Source of the DNA: Murimonas intestini | GTDB taxonomy: Bacteria; Bacillota; Clostridia; Lachnospirales; Lachnospiraceae | Assembly (NCBI RefSeq): GCF_024622195.1 | Contig: NZ_JANKBI010000004.1 | Span: forward strand, 186,001-250,000 | Length of the DNA stretch: 64,000 nucleotides | Direction: 5' to 3' | In this document: one piece after another, positions 51,036 to 59,878 of the stretch | Layout: every line of letters starts with the position of its first letter | Position numbering within the stretch: the stretch's first letter is position 1 | Made by a program: the position numbers and the translations under genes | Notes under the pieces: model-generated | What the model was told of the DNA's origin: nothing | What the model saw: the letters and a program-made list of their open reading frames with translations, nothing else | The model's database searches: none

Positions 51036-52460
51036 TTACAGCTGCGGGATCGGTGTATGCCTGGACGGGTCAAATACCTCATCCACATTAAACAGATCCG
51101 TCAGCTTATCCGGGCTGTAATACATAAGATAGCCATCCAAATTTCTTCTTCCCTGGCGCATATAGTTATCTCCAAACTGCACCCAGCTGGTCTGGGATGC
51201 GTCTACATTACAGTAGATATTAAATCCCTGGCTCTTCAGGTAGTCAAACTTCTCATTTCCCGAATAGCCTTCCCAGCTGCCAATATCGGCCCCGAACGCA
51301 AATATAATGATATCTGTAGGACCCACGATAGTTTCCACATTTGCCTTCCACTTGTCTGTATCCGTCTTAATCTTGTCCAGAGGCTCATTTGTGACATTCA
51401 GATGTCCCCATGTATGGCTGGCAAATACCCAGCCGTCTTCTTTCATGGCTTCAGCCACTTTCCTGGCGCCTGCCACTTCACTGTCAAAGTCGAAATCCGG
51501 ATGCTTCTCCAGATATTCCCTCTGGTTGTCCTGAAGGTTCTTTTTATCCCTGTAATCACTGTCAGTCCTGTATCCCAGCACTCCATTGTAACCAGTCAGG
51601 GCTATTGTGCCTTTTGCCCCGTGATAAGAAAAATCAGGATGCTTTTTTACAAAGCTGTCAAGAAGGGGAATCAGGTCATAATCACCCACGCTGACCGTCC
51701 CGTCATCCTCCACATACTCATTCTTCACATCACCATTATCATCTACGATCAGTTTTGACGCAAAGCCATCACCGTCCATATAGTGGTAATAGCTCACATC
51801 ATCCTGAGAAAGCACGAATGGCTTCTTGTCCGGAGGCAGCATGATCTTGCCCCTGACAGTATTTCCATTCTCATCAAAAGTAACCATATCATGCAGGTTC
51901 ACAAGGACGTAGCCCTTGTCATACATGGACTGGGTAATTTTGTTGAACTCATTTATCGTAGTCATAAACTGTTCATAACCCTTTTCCTTGTCATCCCCGT
52001 CAAATGCCTTAGACGGATCCTTTATCAGTGTATGGTAAAATACATGTGTTATCTGCTCCAGAGGATATTCCACACATGCCGCTTTGTCAGTTTCGTATTT
52101 TGCCACCGCCTGTTTCATTCCCGTACTGGATTCATACATGCCAGAATTCTTCAGAAGGCTGACAGCCGCATCATAATCGTACATGGCTGCCTTCAGGTCT
52201 GCCTGTGCGATCAGATCCTTTTCTTTTTGGGCAGCGCTCTCTGTCACCGGCTCCGTCATCTGTTCTGTCCCCGCCGTCCCTTCCGTCTGGGCATCTTTCT
52301 TTGGTTTCCCCTCCGTCAGGGTCCCGTTGAGCAGCATGTAGCAGAGTACGCATATGATCAGCATCAGCAGGACAATGATCACCTTGCCTATCAGCAGCTG
52401 GCGTTTTCTGAGCGCCGCTTTCTCCTGCGCCCTTCTTTTTCTGGCCTGTTCTGGTTCCAT
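51036..52460 (-). CDS. Polysaccharide deacetylase-like membrane-anchored protein (copy 2)
   Basis: A 474-residue paralogue of the preceding protein: membrane helix at about 22-45, a much shorter linker (about 50-80), then the same NodB-like domain with QDDVSYY and HTWGHLNV. Most of the domain is identical or conservatively changed (for example HVFYHTLIKDPSKAFDGD is shared), so the duplication is moderately recent. GAGAGG precedes the ATG at 52460, which is preferred over a start 15 codons upstream. It is the first gene of the pair and faces away from the membrane protein at 52716. Confidence 0.88.
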   Translation of the reverse strand: MEPEQARKRRAQEKAALRKRQLLIGKVIIVLLMLIICVLCYMLLNGTLTEGKPKKDAQTEGTAGTEQMTEPVTESAAQKEKDLIAQADLKAAMYDYDAAVSLLKNSGMYESSTGMKQAVAKYETDKAACVEYPLEQITHVFYHTLIKDPSKAFDGDDKEKGYEQFMTTINEFNKITQSMYDKGYVLVNLHDMVTFDENGNTVRGKIMLPPDKKPFVLSQDDVSYYHYMDGDGFASKLIVDDNGDVKNEYVEDDGTVSVGDYDLIPLLDSFVKKHPDFSYHGAKGTIALTGYNGVLGYRTDSDYRDKKNLQDNQREYLEKHPDFDFDSEVAGARKVAEAMKEDGWVFASHTWGHLNVTNEPLDKIKTDTDKWKANVETIVGPTDIIIFAFGADIGSWEGYSGNEKFDYLKSQGFNIYCNVDASQTSWVQFGDNYMRQGRRNLDGYLMYYSPDKLTDLFNVDEVFDPSRHTPIPQL

Positions 52461-52588
52461 TATTATTCTTCCTCTCTCGTATTGTTCCAATCCGCACCAG
52501 CTCATACGCAGGGCGCGGCCACATCTTCAAATGCGCAGGCAGACCTGTCGCATTCTCATGTATTATAGCATGTAATTGTTACTAAATT

Positions 52589-52606
52589 CTTTAAGAAACC
52601 TTAAAG
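52589..52606. promoter_or_regulatory. Inverted repeat between divergent promoters
   Basis: CTTTAAG and CTTAAAG form a perfect 7-bp inverted repeat with a four-base gap, located between the deacetylase genes and the plus-strand promoter at 52612. Its position suits a shared operator; no known motif matches. Confidence 0.35.
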
Positions 52607-52611
52607 AAATA

Positions 52612-52640
52612 TTGCACTTTTTTCTAAAGGATGTTAGAAT
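52612..52640 (+). promoter_or_regulatory. Promoter of the small membrane protein gene
   Basis: TTGCAC (52612-52617), 17-base spacer, TAGAAT (52635-52640), about 75 bases before the ATG at 52716. Confidence 0.5.
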
Positions 52641-52715
52641 GAATCAGGAATGGTAACAACTCAGTTCATACAGCCTGAGCAGTTACATATAAATAATTTT
52701 TCAGGAGGATGACAT

Positions 52716-53201
52716 ATGCCTACATTATTAACTGTCCTGCTCATCATTCTGGCAGTTTTGGTCGTTTTATTGATTGCTCTGTTCATTTTTGGAAGAAGAG
52801 CACAGAAGAAGCAGGCTGTCCAGCAGGAACAGATGGAAGCTGCCAAACAGACCGTCTCCATGCTGATCATTGATAAGAAGAAGATGAAGCTGAAAGAATC
52901 CGGCCTCCCTCAGATGGTGATCGACCAGACCCCAAAACTGATGAGAAGAACAAAACTTCCTATCGTAAAAGCCAAGGTTGGACCCAGGATCATGTCTTTA
53001 GTCTGCGACGCAAAGATCTATGATACCGTGCCGGTTAAAAAAGAAGTAAAAGCTGTTGTCAGCGGTATTTACATAATGGAAGTAAAAGGTGTACGCGGAC
53101 CGCTGGAGCAGACAGCTAAAAAACAGGGCTTCTTCAAACGTATCAAAAGCAAGGTTACAAAAAACGAAGCCTCCAAAACTGATAAAAAGCAGAAAAAATG
53201 A
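52716..53201 (+). CDS. Small membrane-anchored protein of unknown function
   Basis: Not recognised. A 161-residue protein: N-terminal transmembrane helix (about 4-26), then a very basic cytoplasmic or cell-surface domain of 130 residues with a compact beta-strand core (about 45-125) and a lysine-rich tail (KSKVTKNEASKTDKKQKK). AGGAGG 7 bases before the ATG and its own promoter and terminator show it is a real single-gene unit. The fold resembles no family I can name. The strong positive charge suggests contact with nucleic acid or acidic envelope polymers. Confidence 0.78.
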   Translation: MPTLLTVLLIILAVLVVLLIALFIFGRRAQKKQAVQQEQMEAAKQTVSMLIIDKKKMKLKESGLPQMVIDQTPKLMRRTKLPIVKAKVGPRIMSLVCDAKIYDTVPVKKEVKAVVSGIYIMEVKGVRGPLEQTAKKQGFFKRIKSKVTKNEASKTDKKQKK

Positions 53202-53208
53202 TGTCAAA

Positions 53209-53240
53209 ACCCCATTTGTCCTTATTGAAGCAAATGGGGT
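53209..53240 (+). terminator. Terminator of the small membrane protein gene
   Basis: A perfect 10-bp stem ACCCCATTTG/CAAATGGGGT with a 12-base loop and a CTTTTC tail, 8 bases after the stop at 53201. The 3' arm lies within the last codons of the convergent DUF1934 gene. Confidence 0.75.
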
Positions 53241-53671
53241 CTTTTCATGTCTTTTGCCTGAATATTCATGCTTATCGTACAATCAGCCAGATGTTCATAG
53301 TTCACTTCCAGCGCATAATCAACCTTTACATCAATAATATCCTTTGATTCATTCAAATCAATATTTGTCGCGGCGATCCCTACCAGCAGATTGCCGAAAG
53401 GCGTATCGTAGTAGGTCACATTCTTCTTATTTTCTTCAAAAACCATATGGACATTGGAGAGCCCCCTCTTTGTGACCTCCATGCTCTTTCCGTTTATTTT
53501 TATGAGGTTCTGGATTTTGCCTTCTAACCCCTCCATCACTTCATCATACTTTATATAGTGTCTTCCATCCTTCTGAAAATATGTGCCTGTAGTGATGACT
53601 TCTATCTCGTCCTCATTATTATCTTCCAGAAACTGCAGTCCCTTAATACTGAGCAAAATCTCTTTTGTCAT
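53222..53671 (-). CDS. DUF1934 (YwiB-like) protein
   Basis: A 149-residue beta-barrel protein of the DUF1934 family as judged from its lipocalin-like strand pattern: an N-terminal MTKEILLSIKGLQ strand, GTYFQKDGRHYIKYDEVMEG, and the end LEVNYEHLADCTISMNI. The Bacillus homologue YwiB has no firm function. AGGTGG 5 bases before the ATG fixes the start at 53671 rather than a GTG three codons earlier. It follows the glutamate racemase gene after 9 bases, so they are probably cotranscribed; this neighbourhood suggests a cell-envelope role. Confidence 0.8.
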   Translation of the reverse strand: MTKEILLSIKGLQFLEDNNEDEIEVITTGTYFQKDGRHYIKYDEVMEGLEGKIQNLIKINGKSMEVTKRGLSNVHMVFEENKKNVTYYDTPFGNLLVGIAATNIDLNESKDIIDVKVDYALEVNYEHLADCTISMNIQAKDMKRPHLLQ

Positions 53672-53680
53672 AATATCCAC

Positions 53681-54505
53681 CTAAAATTCTTCTATATTGA
53701 TCTGTCTCGTAGTTTCAATATCGTAGGGCAGTATAGAATTAGCAAACTGCTTAAACTTATCCGCCGCATCACTTACAAAGAAACGGTAGCAGTCCCCTTT
53801 TCCATCCTGAGGCTTCTCACTGGCCAGCCCTTTTTCTCTTAAGAGCGCCTCCAGCTCCTTCGCCGTCTCATAGGCAGGATTCACGAGAGTTACCTTCTCC
53901 CCGACTATCTGGCGGATCGTAGACCTGATGAGGGGATAGTGGGTACAGCCCATGATCAGCGTGTCAATGTCTTTCTCCAGGAGCTCGCCCAGATACCTGC
54001 CGGCTATCTCTACTGTTACAGGGTCCTTCAGGAGCCCTTCCTCCACCAGAGGCACAAACAGAGGACAGGCCTTCCCGACCACCTGTATATCCTTATTCTG
54101 CTTCTGTATAAATGTGGTGTAGACCTGGCTGTTCACTGTTGCCTCAGTGCCGATCACACCGATCCTTTTATTCCTGGTGGCCTGGCAGGCTACCCTGGCC
54201 CCCGGCTTCACCACGCCGATTATAGGGATATCCAGCTCCTGACGGATCTCCTCCAGCGCATATGCACTGGCCGTATTGCACGCCACAACGATAGCCTTAA
54301 CATCCTGTGTGCGCAGGAAACGTATGATCTGCCTGGAATATTTCAATATCGTATTTTTCGATTTGCTTCCATACGGCACCCTGGCTGTGTCCCCGAAATA
54401 CACAATGCGCTCATTTGGTATATTGCGCATGATCTCCCTGGCCACGGTCAGACCGCCCACCCCTGAATCAAAGATCCCGATGGGATTTTCATTATTTATG
54501 CTCAT
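53681..54505 (-). CDS. murI: Glutamate racemase
   Basis: A 274-residue cofactor-independent racemase making D-glutamate for peptidoglycan. The start motif GIFDSGVGG lies near residue 9, and the two catalytic cysteines are in VVACNTASA (near 73) and IMGCTHYPL (near 185). The length is typical. The longest frame begins 15 codons earlier, but AAAGGTG stands 9 bases before the ATG at 54505, giving a family-like N-terminus; the earlier start is not excluded. Cytoplasmic. It lies between the YigZ gene and the DUF1934 gene on the same strand. Confidence 0.96.
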   Translation of the reverse strand: MSINNENPIGIFDSGVGGLTVAREIMRNIPNERIVYFGDTARVPYGSKSKNTILKYSRQIIRFLRTQDVKAIVVACNTASAYALEEIRQELDIPIIGVVKPGARVACQATRNKRIGVIGTEATVNSQVYTTFIQKQNKDIQVVGKACPLFVPLVEEGLLKDPVTVEIAGRYLGELLEKDIDTLIMGCTHYPLIRSTIRQIVGEKVTLVNPAYETAKELEALLREKGLASEKPQDGKGDCYRFFVSDAADKFKQFANSILPYDIETTRQINIEEF

Positions 54506-54599
54506 ATATTTTTGCACCTTTAAATCATTTATTTTAACTTCTGCATTCACTTCCCTATTCTACCCTCAAACACCATGGATTTCAAGTGAAGTTTTGATA

Positions 54600-55253
54600 T
54601 TAAAGCCCAAAAATCAGGGGTTCCCCATCCGCCCAGGCAAAAATCACATCCTTTTCCTCCATAAATACTGTCCTTGCCGCAGTCCCTTCTGTGATCTCAT
54701 CCCTGAAGCTTTCCCATTCATCCGCGGGAGCCAGCACCTTCAGGATAACAGAATCAGCATACTCACTCTCCAGCACAGCCAGCTTCCTCTGGCCGATAAG
54801 ATACTGAACCTTTCCGATGTCTGTATACTCCGCCTTCAGCGTCACTGCCTTTCCGCTCTGCTTCTCGATCACCTCACAGGCGCTGATCCCTTCCTGGGCC
54901 GCCTTTGAATATGCTCTGACAAGTCCGCCTGTTCCCAGCAGGGTCCCCCCGAAGTATCTGGTGACTACCACTGCCGCATCATGAAGTCCCTCTCCGCGGA
55001 TCACATCCAGGATAGGCTTTCCGGCTGTCCCCTGGGGCTCCCCGTCATCGCTGCAGCGCTCTGTGGGAGGATTTTCACCGATACTGTATGCAAAACAATT
55101 GTGGGAAGCGTCCCAGTATTTCTTTTTCATCTCTTCTATAAACTCCTGTGCCTCCTCCGGGCAGGACACAGGCCGTACTGTCGCTATAAACCGGGATTTT
55201 TTTTCGGAAATTTCCCCTTCTCCGCCCCGGTAAAGTATTTTTTTCTTTTCCAT
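54600..55253 (-). CDS. YigZ/IMPACT family protein
   Basis: A 217-residue protein with the YigZ/IMPACT N-terminal domain (1-120) marked by EKKSRFIATVRPV, HNCFAYSIG, CSDDGEPQGTAGKP and VVVTRYFGGTLLGTGGLVRAY, then a C-terminal ferredoxin-like domain of about 85 residues. Relatives bind ribosomes or relate to translational stress, but the bacterial role is not established. GAGGAT lies just before the ATG. Adjacent to murI (94-base gap) and divergent from the class A PBP gene. Confidence 0.92.
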   Translation of the reverse strand: MEKKKILYRGGEGEISEKKSRFIATVRPVSCPEEAQEFIEEMKKKYWDASHNCFAYSIGENPPTERCSDDGEPQGTAGKPILDVIRGEGLHDAAVVVTRYFGGTLLGTGGLVRAYSKAAQEGISACEVIEKQSGKAVTLKAEYTDIGKVQYLIGQRKLAVLESEYADSVILKVLAPADEWESFRDEITEGTAARTVFMEEKDVIFAWADGEPLIFGL

Positions 55254-55413
55254 ATCCTCATCCTTCTGATTAAAATACGTAAATGGGTAAATGATATACT
55301 AAAGATTATACCTAAAGAATATGTTAAGAACAACTGAATTTTCCATTTTTGTCTTTATTTCAAAAGATATGTTTGTTATACTTAAAGCATCTTCCAATAC
55401 AAGGAGGTTATAC

Positions 55414-58128
55414 ATGAATTACGGAAGGGAAAATCTCTCTAAAAAGAAAAAAGATATGACCGGTTCCAAGGTAGGAAAAAAAGTCGGCCTGACTGTCGTT
55501 AAAGCCGTCCTCATATGCCTCCTGGTGCTGATCGTGGCAGGCGGCTGCGCCGGGTATGGCATCGTTAAGGGCCTGATCGACAGCGCTCCTGACATATCAA
55601 ATATGAACGTGGCTCCAACTGCCTCAGCTACCTATATTTATGATCAGACAGGAAATCCTATCCAGAAACTTACGGAACCCACCTCCAACAGAACCCTTGT
55701 CAAAATAGCTGACATCCCCCTGGACCTGCAGCATGCCGTAGTCGCTATCGAGGACGAACGCTTTTATCAGCACAACGGCATCGATATAAGAGGTATCATC
55801 AGAGCAGGACTCATTGGAGTGACCAGCGGGCATTTTTCTGAAGGAGCCAGCACCATCACACAGCAGCTGCTGAAGAATAATGTCTTTACAGACTGGGTGA
55901 CAGAAACAAACCTGATAGAAAAATTCAAGAGAAAGTTCCAGGAGCAGTATCTGGCAGTTAAGCTGGAAGAGAGCATGACTAAAGAGCAGATCCTGGAGGA
56001 TTACCTGAACACGATCAACCTGGGGGCAGGAGCTTACGGCGTGCAGGCAGCAGCCCACAGATATTTCAACAAGGATGTATCTGAACTGACACTCTCTGAG
56101 TCCACTGTCCTGGCGGGGATCTCCCAGAACCCCACTGCCTATAACCCTATCCTCTATCCTTCAAATAATGCGGACAGGCGTAAGGTAGTTCTTGAAAAGA
56201 TGGTTGAGCAGGAATACATTACGCAGGAACAGATGGATGAGGCTCTGGCTGATGATGTATACTCCCGTATCCAGAAGACTGACTCAGAGACTGAGCAGAC
56301 CTCTGTATATACTTATTATGTGGACGCGCTCATCGACCAGGTAATGGACGATCTGCAGACAGAGCTGGGCTATTCCTATCTTCAGGCATATAAAGCGCTC
56401 TACAGCGGAGGCCTCAAGGTCTATTCAGCCCAGGATGACGCTATCCAGCAGATCTGTGACGAAGAATTTGCCAATCCTGCCAACTATCCCTCCTTTGTGC
56501 AGACAGGTCTTGATTATGCCCTGAGCATACAGCAGAAGGACGGAGAAGTATTAAGCTATGACACAAACGACCTGCTGACTTATTTCCAGGAAAACGGGGA
56601 ACCGGATTTCAACCTGCTCTTTGATGATGACGATACGGCAAGAGCATACGCACAGCAGTACAAACAGTCAGTCCTGAAATCAGGGGATACAGTCCTGACA
56701 GAACGCGTCTCCCTGATCCCCCAGCCGCAGGCTTCCGTTGTCATCATGGACCAGTCTACAGGTTTTGTGAAAGCCATCGTAGGCGGCCGCGGCAGGAAAG
56801 AGGCCAGCCTTACCCTGAACCGCGCCACCTCCACAAGGAGACAGCCGGGTTCAACCTTTAAGATCGTCAGCACTTACGCACCTGCCATCGACAGCGCCGG
56901 AATGACTCTGGCAACCGTATTTGATGACGAGCCGTATGCTTATACAACGGGTGTGGAGGTGAAAAACTGGGACAGCTATAACCAGTATAAAGGAATGACC
57001 ACCATCCGTGACGCCATCACCAACTCAGTCAATGTAGTTGCCGTTAAGTGTCTGACACAGATCACACCGCGGCTTGGATTTGACTATGCAGAGAAATTCG
57101 GCATCTCTACCCTCTACGATGATGTGAATCTGGATGTCCGCCAGCCTCTGGCTCTTGGCGGTATCACAGACGGCGTTGTCAATAAGGAGCTGACAGCCGC
57201 ATTTGCTACCATTGCCAATAAGGGCCAGTATAACAAACCAAAATTCTACACTAAAATTGAAGATGTAGACGGCAACACACTCATAGACAACAGCCCGGTG
57301 AGCACGACAGTTATCAAGGACACTACTGCTTTCCTGCTTACAAGCGCAATGCAGGATGTAGTCACCAGGGGAACAGCTTCAGGGATCAACCTGGGCGAGA
57401 TGGCTGTGGCCGGAAAAACAGGTACTACTGATGATTACAGGAATATATGGTTTGTAGGCTACACTCCATATTATACATGCGGTATCTGGGGCGGATATGA
57501 CAACAATGACGAGCTTCCCGAAGGAGATATCTACCACACTTACAGCAAGGTGCTCTGGAATTCTATCATGACCCGTATCCATGCTGAACTGCCCGCCATG
57601 CAGTTTGAAGTGCCCGCCAATATTGTAAAGACCACAGTATGCCGCAAGTCGGGCAAGCTGGCTATACCTGGCGTATGCAGCAATGACCCGAGAGGCTCTC
57701 AGGCCTACGAAGAGTACTTTGTATCAGGCACTGAACCTACTGAGAGCTGTGACCTGCATGTAGCAGTTTCCGTATGTTCCAAGACAGGACTTCTGGCTAC
57801 AAGTACCTGCCCGTCCTTCAACAAGATCTGTATCAAGAGGCCGGCCGGCAGTGAAGGTACTACGGAAGATTCCAATTATGCACCGCCTTACCAGACATGT
57901 CCGGGACACACAGTGATCGAACAGATAGACGACCTGCTGGGCGGGGATAAAGAAAAGGAGTCCGAGTCCGAGACTGAAGCTCCCCAGGAAGGTGAGGCTC
58001 CACCTGACCAGAACGGCGGCGGTGAAAATCCGGGTGATCCGGGTGAAAACGGACAAAACGGTGAAGACGGTGGCGTCCCTCCTGAAAATGGAGGCGGCGA
58101 TGCCGGACAGGAGGTTCCCCAGCAATAA
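55414..58128 (+). CDS. Class A penicillin-binding protein (PBP1A type)
   Basis: A 904-residue bifunctional peptidoglycan synthase: basic cytoplasmic tail, transmembrane helix at about 28-50, GT51 glycosyltransferase domain with catalytic Glu113 in AIEDERFYQH and GASTITQQLLKN, then the transpeptidase with Ser480 in GSTFK, the SVN triad motif and Lys668 in GKTGTTD. The C-terminal tail (from about 840) is rich in Gly, Pro, Glu and Asn. It polymerises glycan strands and crosslinks them outside the membrane. GGAGG 6 bases before the ATG at 55414 fixes the start, 31 codons into the longest frame. The tail of nearly 65 low-complexity residues is longer than usual. Confidence 0.95.
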   Translation: MNYGRENLSKKKKDMTGSKVGKKVGLTVVKAVLICLLVLIVAGGCAGYGIVKGLIDSAPDISNMNVAPTASATYIYDQTGNPIQKLTEPTSNRTLVKIADIPLDLQHAVVAIEDERFYQHNGIDIRGIIRAGLIGVTSGHFSEGASTITQQLLKNNVFTDWVTETNLIEKFKRKFQEQYLAVKLEESMTKEQILEDYLNTINLGAGAYGVQAAAHRYFNKDVSELTLSESTVLAGISQNPTAYNPILYPSNNADRRKVVLEKMVEQEYITQEQMDEALADDVYSRIQKTDSETEQTSVYTYYVDALIDQVMDDLQTELGYSYLQAYKALYSGGLKVYSAQDDAIQQICDEEFANPANYPSFVQTGLDYALSIQQKDGEVLSYDTNDLLTYFQENGEPDFNLLFDDDDTARAYAQQYKQSVLKSGDTVLTERVSLIPQPQASVVIMDQSTGFVKAIVGGRGRKEASLTLNRATSTRRQPGSTFKIVSTYAPAIDSAGMTLATVFDDEPYAYTTGVEVKNWDSYNQYKGMTTIRDAITNSVNVVAVKCLTQITPRLGFDYAEKFGISTLYDDVNLDVRQPLALGGITDGVVNKELTAAFATIANKGQYNKPKFYTKIEDVDGNTLIDNSPVSTTVIKDTTAFLLTSAMQDVVTRGTASGINLGEMAVAGKTGTTDDYRNIWFVGYTPYYTCGIWGGYDNNDELPEGDIYHTYSKVLWNSIMTRIHAELPAMQFEVPANIVKTTVCRKSGKLAIPGVCSNDPRGSQAYEEYFVSGTEPTESCDLHVAVSVCSKTGLLATSTCPSFNKICIKRPAGSEGTTEDSNYAPPYQTCPGHTVIEQIDDLLGGDKEKESESETEAPQEGEAPPDQNGGGENPGDPGENGQNGEDGGVPPENGGGDAGQEVPQQ

Positions 58129-58133
58129 AAAAA

Positions 58134-58152
58134 GGGCTGCCTGATTCAGCCC
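58134..58152 (-). terminator. Terminator of the histidine-kinase operon, overlapping its stop
   Basis: A perfect GGGCTG/CAGCCC 6-bp stem with a 7-base loop, followed on the minus strand by seven T. It lies between the plus-strand PBP gene (stop 58128) and the minus-strand kinase (stop 58146), whose last codons form one arm. Confidence 0.7.
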
Positions 58153-59027
58153 TGACGCAGCGTCAGGGTGATGATCAGGCGGCCTTCTTTGACACTGGCC
58201 TCTGCCCTGCCTCCCATTTTTTCTGTCAATTCTTTCACTATGGCCAGACCCAGGCCTGATGACCCTTTGGACCTGGAACTGTCTGCTTTATAGAACCGTT
58301 CAAAAAGACGCTCCGTATCTATATTCTCCGGATGTTCTGCCCTGTTTGAAAATATAAGTTCTGTACCCTTCTGCTCTATCTCTATATCCCCGCCTCCATG
58401 CAGCAGAGCATTTCGCAGCAGGTTGTGGATTATCCTGGCAAGGCTTTCTTTTGAAGCCATGAGCCTGACCTTTTCATCCTGGAACCTGACGGCGGGTTCC
58501 ATAGAATGTTCCTCGAATTCACAGTACATGCCAAGTATACATTCGCAGAATACAGGATAAATACTCACAGGTTCACATTCTACAGCATAATCATCACTGG
58601 AAAGCTTTGTATACAAAAACAGCTCCTCTAACATATCCTTTAACTCACTCAGCCGTTTACCGATGATCTCACGGTACCGCCGCCCCTTCACCTCGTCTGT
58701 GCACTCACACAGCATCTGCAGATACCCGGCTGCACTTGTGAGCGGGGTCCTGATATCGTGAGCGATACTGGAGATCGTCTGCTTCAGTCTGAGCTGGGAA
58801 CTCCTGTGCCCTGTCTCCTTCTTACGGACAGCGTCTATCAAATCATTCAGTTCACGGCAAAGGGCCAGGAATTCTTTATTCCTGACTCCTGTACCCACCT
58901 CTATATAACTGCCATTTCTGACCAGCTCCAACTGCTTTCTGATATTCCTGATCTCCAGCCTGTACCGCCACAGCTGTACAGCAAGCAGGAGACATGCCAG
59001 CCCTGCGGCTGCAGCTATGAATCCCAT
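58146..59027 (-). CDS. Sensor histidine kinase
   Basis: A 293-residue kinase with a single short N-terminal hydrophobic segment (about 2-22), a linker, HisKA domain with SSIAHDIRTPLTS (phospho-His near 95) and HATPase_c with NLLRNALLHGG and GLGLAIVKEL. No extracellular sensing loop is possible, so it resembles kinases that sense through a partner ABC transporter. The longest frame runs 160 codons further upstream, straight through the permease gene on the same strand, and is not coding there; AGGAAAGGCGG precedes the ATG at 59027. It lies 20 bases after the permease, with its response regulator at the head of the operon. Confidence 0.9.
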   Translation of the reverse strand: MGFIAAAAGLACLLLAVQLWRYRLEIRNIRKQLELVRNGSYIEVGTGVRNKEFLALCRELNDLIDAVRKKETGHRSSQLRLKQTISSIAHDIRTPLTSAAGYLQMLCECTDEVKGRRYREIIGKRLSELKDMLEELFLYTKLSSDDYAVECEPVSIYPVFCECILGMYCEFEEHSMEPAVRFQDEKVRLMASKESLARIIHNLLRNALLHGGGDIEIEQKGTELIFSNRAEHPENIDTERLFERFYKADSSRSKGSSGLGLAIVKELTEKMGGRAEASVKEGRLIITLTLRQG

Positions 59028-59047
59028 ATAAAATACCGCCTTTCCTG

Positions 59048-59878
59048 TCAGATATCTTTTTTGCTCAATATTATGCTTCCAAGCACTGTCCAAAGTATAA
59101 TATGGGCCGCTCCCACTGCCGCCGGCAAAAGATCTCCCACACCTCCATATGCCAGCGGATAATTTTCGATCGATGAGAAAAGAAAATAATCCTGGAGCCA
59201 CTGTGTTCCGGTGAGTGAGAAGACAGCTCCCGCTATCATAGTAATGAATCCGGCGCCTATGATAACAGCGGCTGTACATCCTGCCGCCTTGCTCCTGAAT
59301 GTGGCGCTGATAAAAATCATAAGCGCCGACATGCCATTCATCAGGACCCAGATGCCAGCCAGATAGAACAGGCAGCTGTCCGGAGCGTTCCAGGCGAAAA
59401 ATCCCCCGGTGGCCGCATTCAGCAGCAGCGTGACAAGAAATGTCACCAGCAGATAAAATAAATTGACTATGGCCATCATCAAAAGCTTGCTGCATATATA
59501 CTTCCACTTTTTCTCATGAACGGAAAAAATATTTTTTGCAAAACCGCTTTCAAAATCAGAGCAGACAAAGACTGCCGCCAGAATTCCTGCCACTACTGCG
59601 AACAGCCCGCCTTTTATATTTGTCTGGCGGAACATATCGAGTACGCCTGTAGTGCCGGCCAGCTCTTCCATAGCCCCGGCTGCGGCGCTGTCAAGGCTCT
59701 CACCCCCGACTTCCAGCCTCAGGCCCATATTAACAGCCAGTTCCCTGGCGTCAGGATTCAGTACCACATACATCAGCCCAAATGCCAGTACAGTTGTAAA
59801 TAAAAGTATCCCAAGGCACACATACAGAGATTTTCCTTTAACCATCCTTCTGATATCCATACGCAGCAAATTAAGCAT
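59048..59878 (-). CDS. ABC transporter permease (ABC-2 type)
   Basis: A 276-residue membrane protein with six predicted helices and a large outward loop after the first helix (about 40-95), followed by FEAGFAKNIFS-like coupling sequence (FESGFAKNIFS near 125). This matches ABC-2 subunits of lantibiotic/bacitracin exporters. Its ATG at 59878, with GGAGG 8 bases upstream, overlaps the ATPase gene by 8 bases. It forms a transporter with the ATPase at 59871-60788, probably exporting or shielding against a peptide antibiotic. Confidence 0.88.
   Translation of the reverse strand: MLNLLRMDIRRMVKGKSLYVCLGILLFTTVLAFGLMYVVLNPDARELAVNMGLRLEVGGESLDSAAAGAMEELAGTTGVLDMFRQTNIKGGLFAVVAGILAAVFVCSDFESGFAKNIFSVHEKKWKYICSKLLMMAIVNLFYLLVTFLVTLLLNAATGGFFAWNAPDSCLFYLAGIWVLMNGMSALMIFISATFRSKAAGCTAAVIIGAGFITMIAGAVFSLTGTQWLQDYFLFSSIENYPLAYGGVGDLLPAAVGAAHIILWTVLGSIILSKKDI

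Noticed and set aside
59028..59507. 160-codon N-terminal extension of the histidine kinase
   Set aside because: It overlaps the permease gene in another frame of the same strand; a good ribosome site precedes the ATG at 59027 instead.
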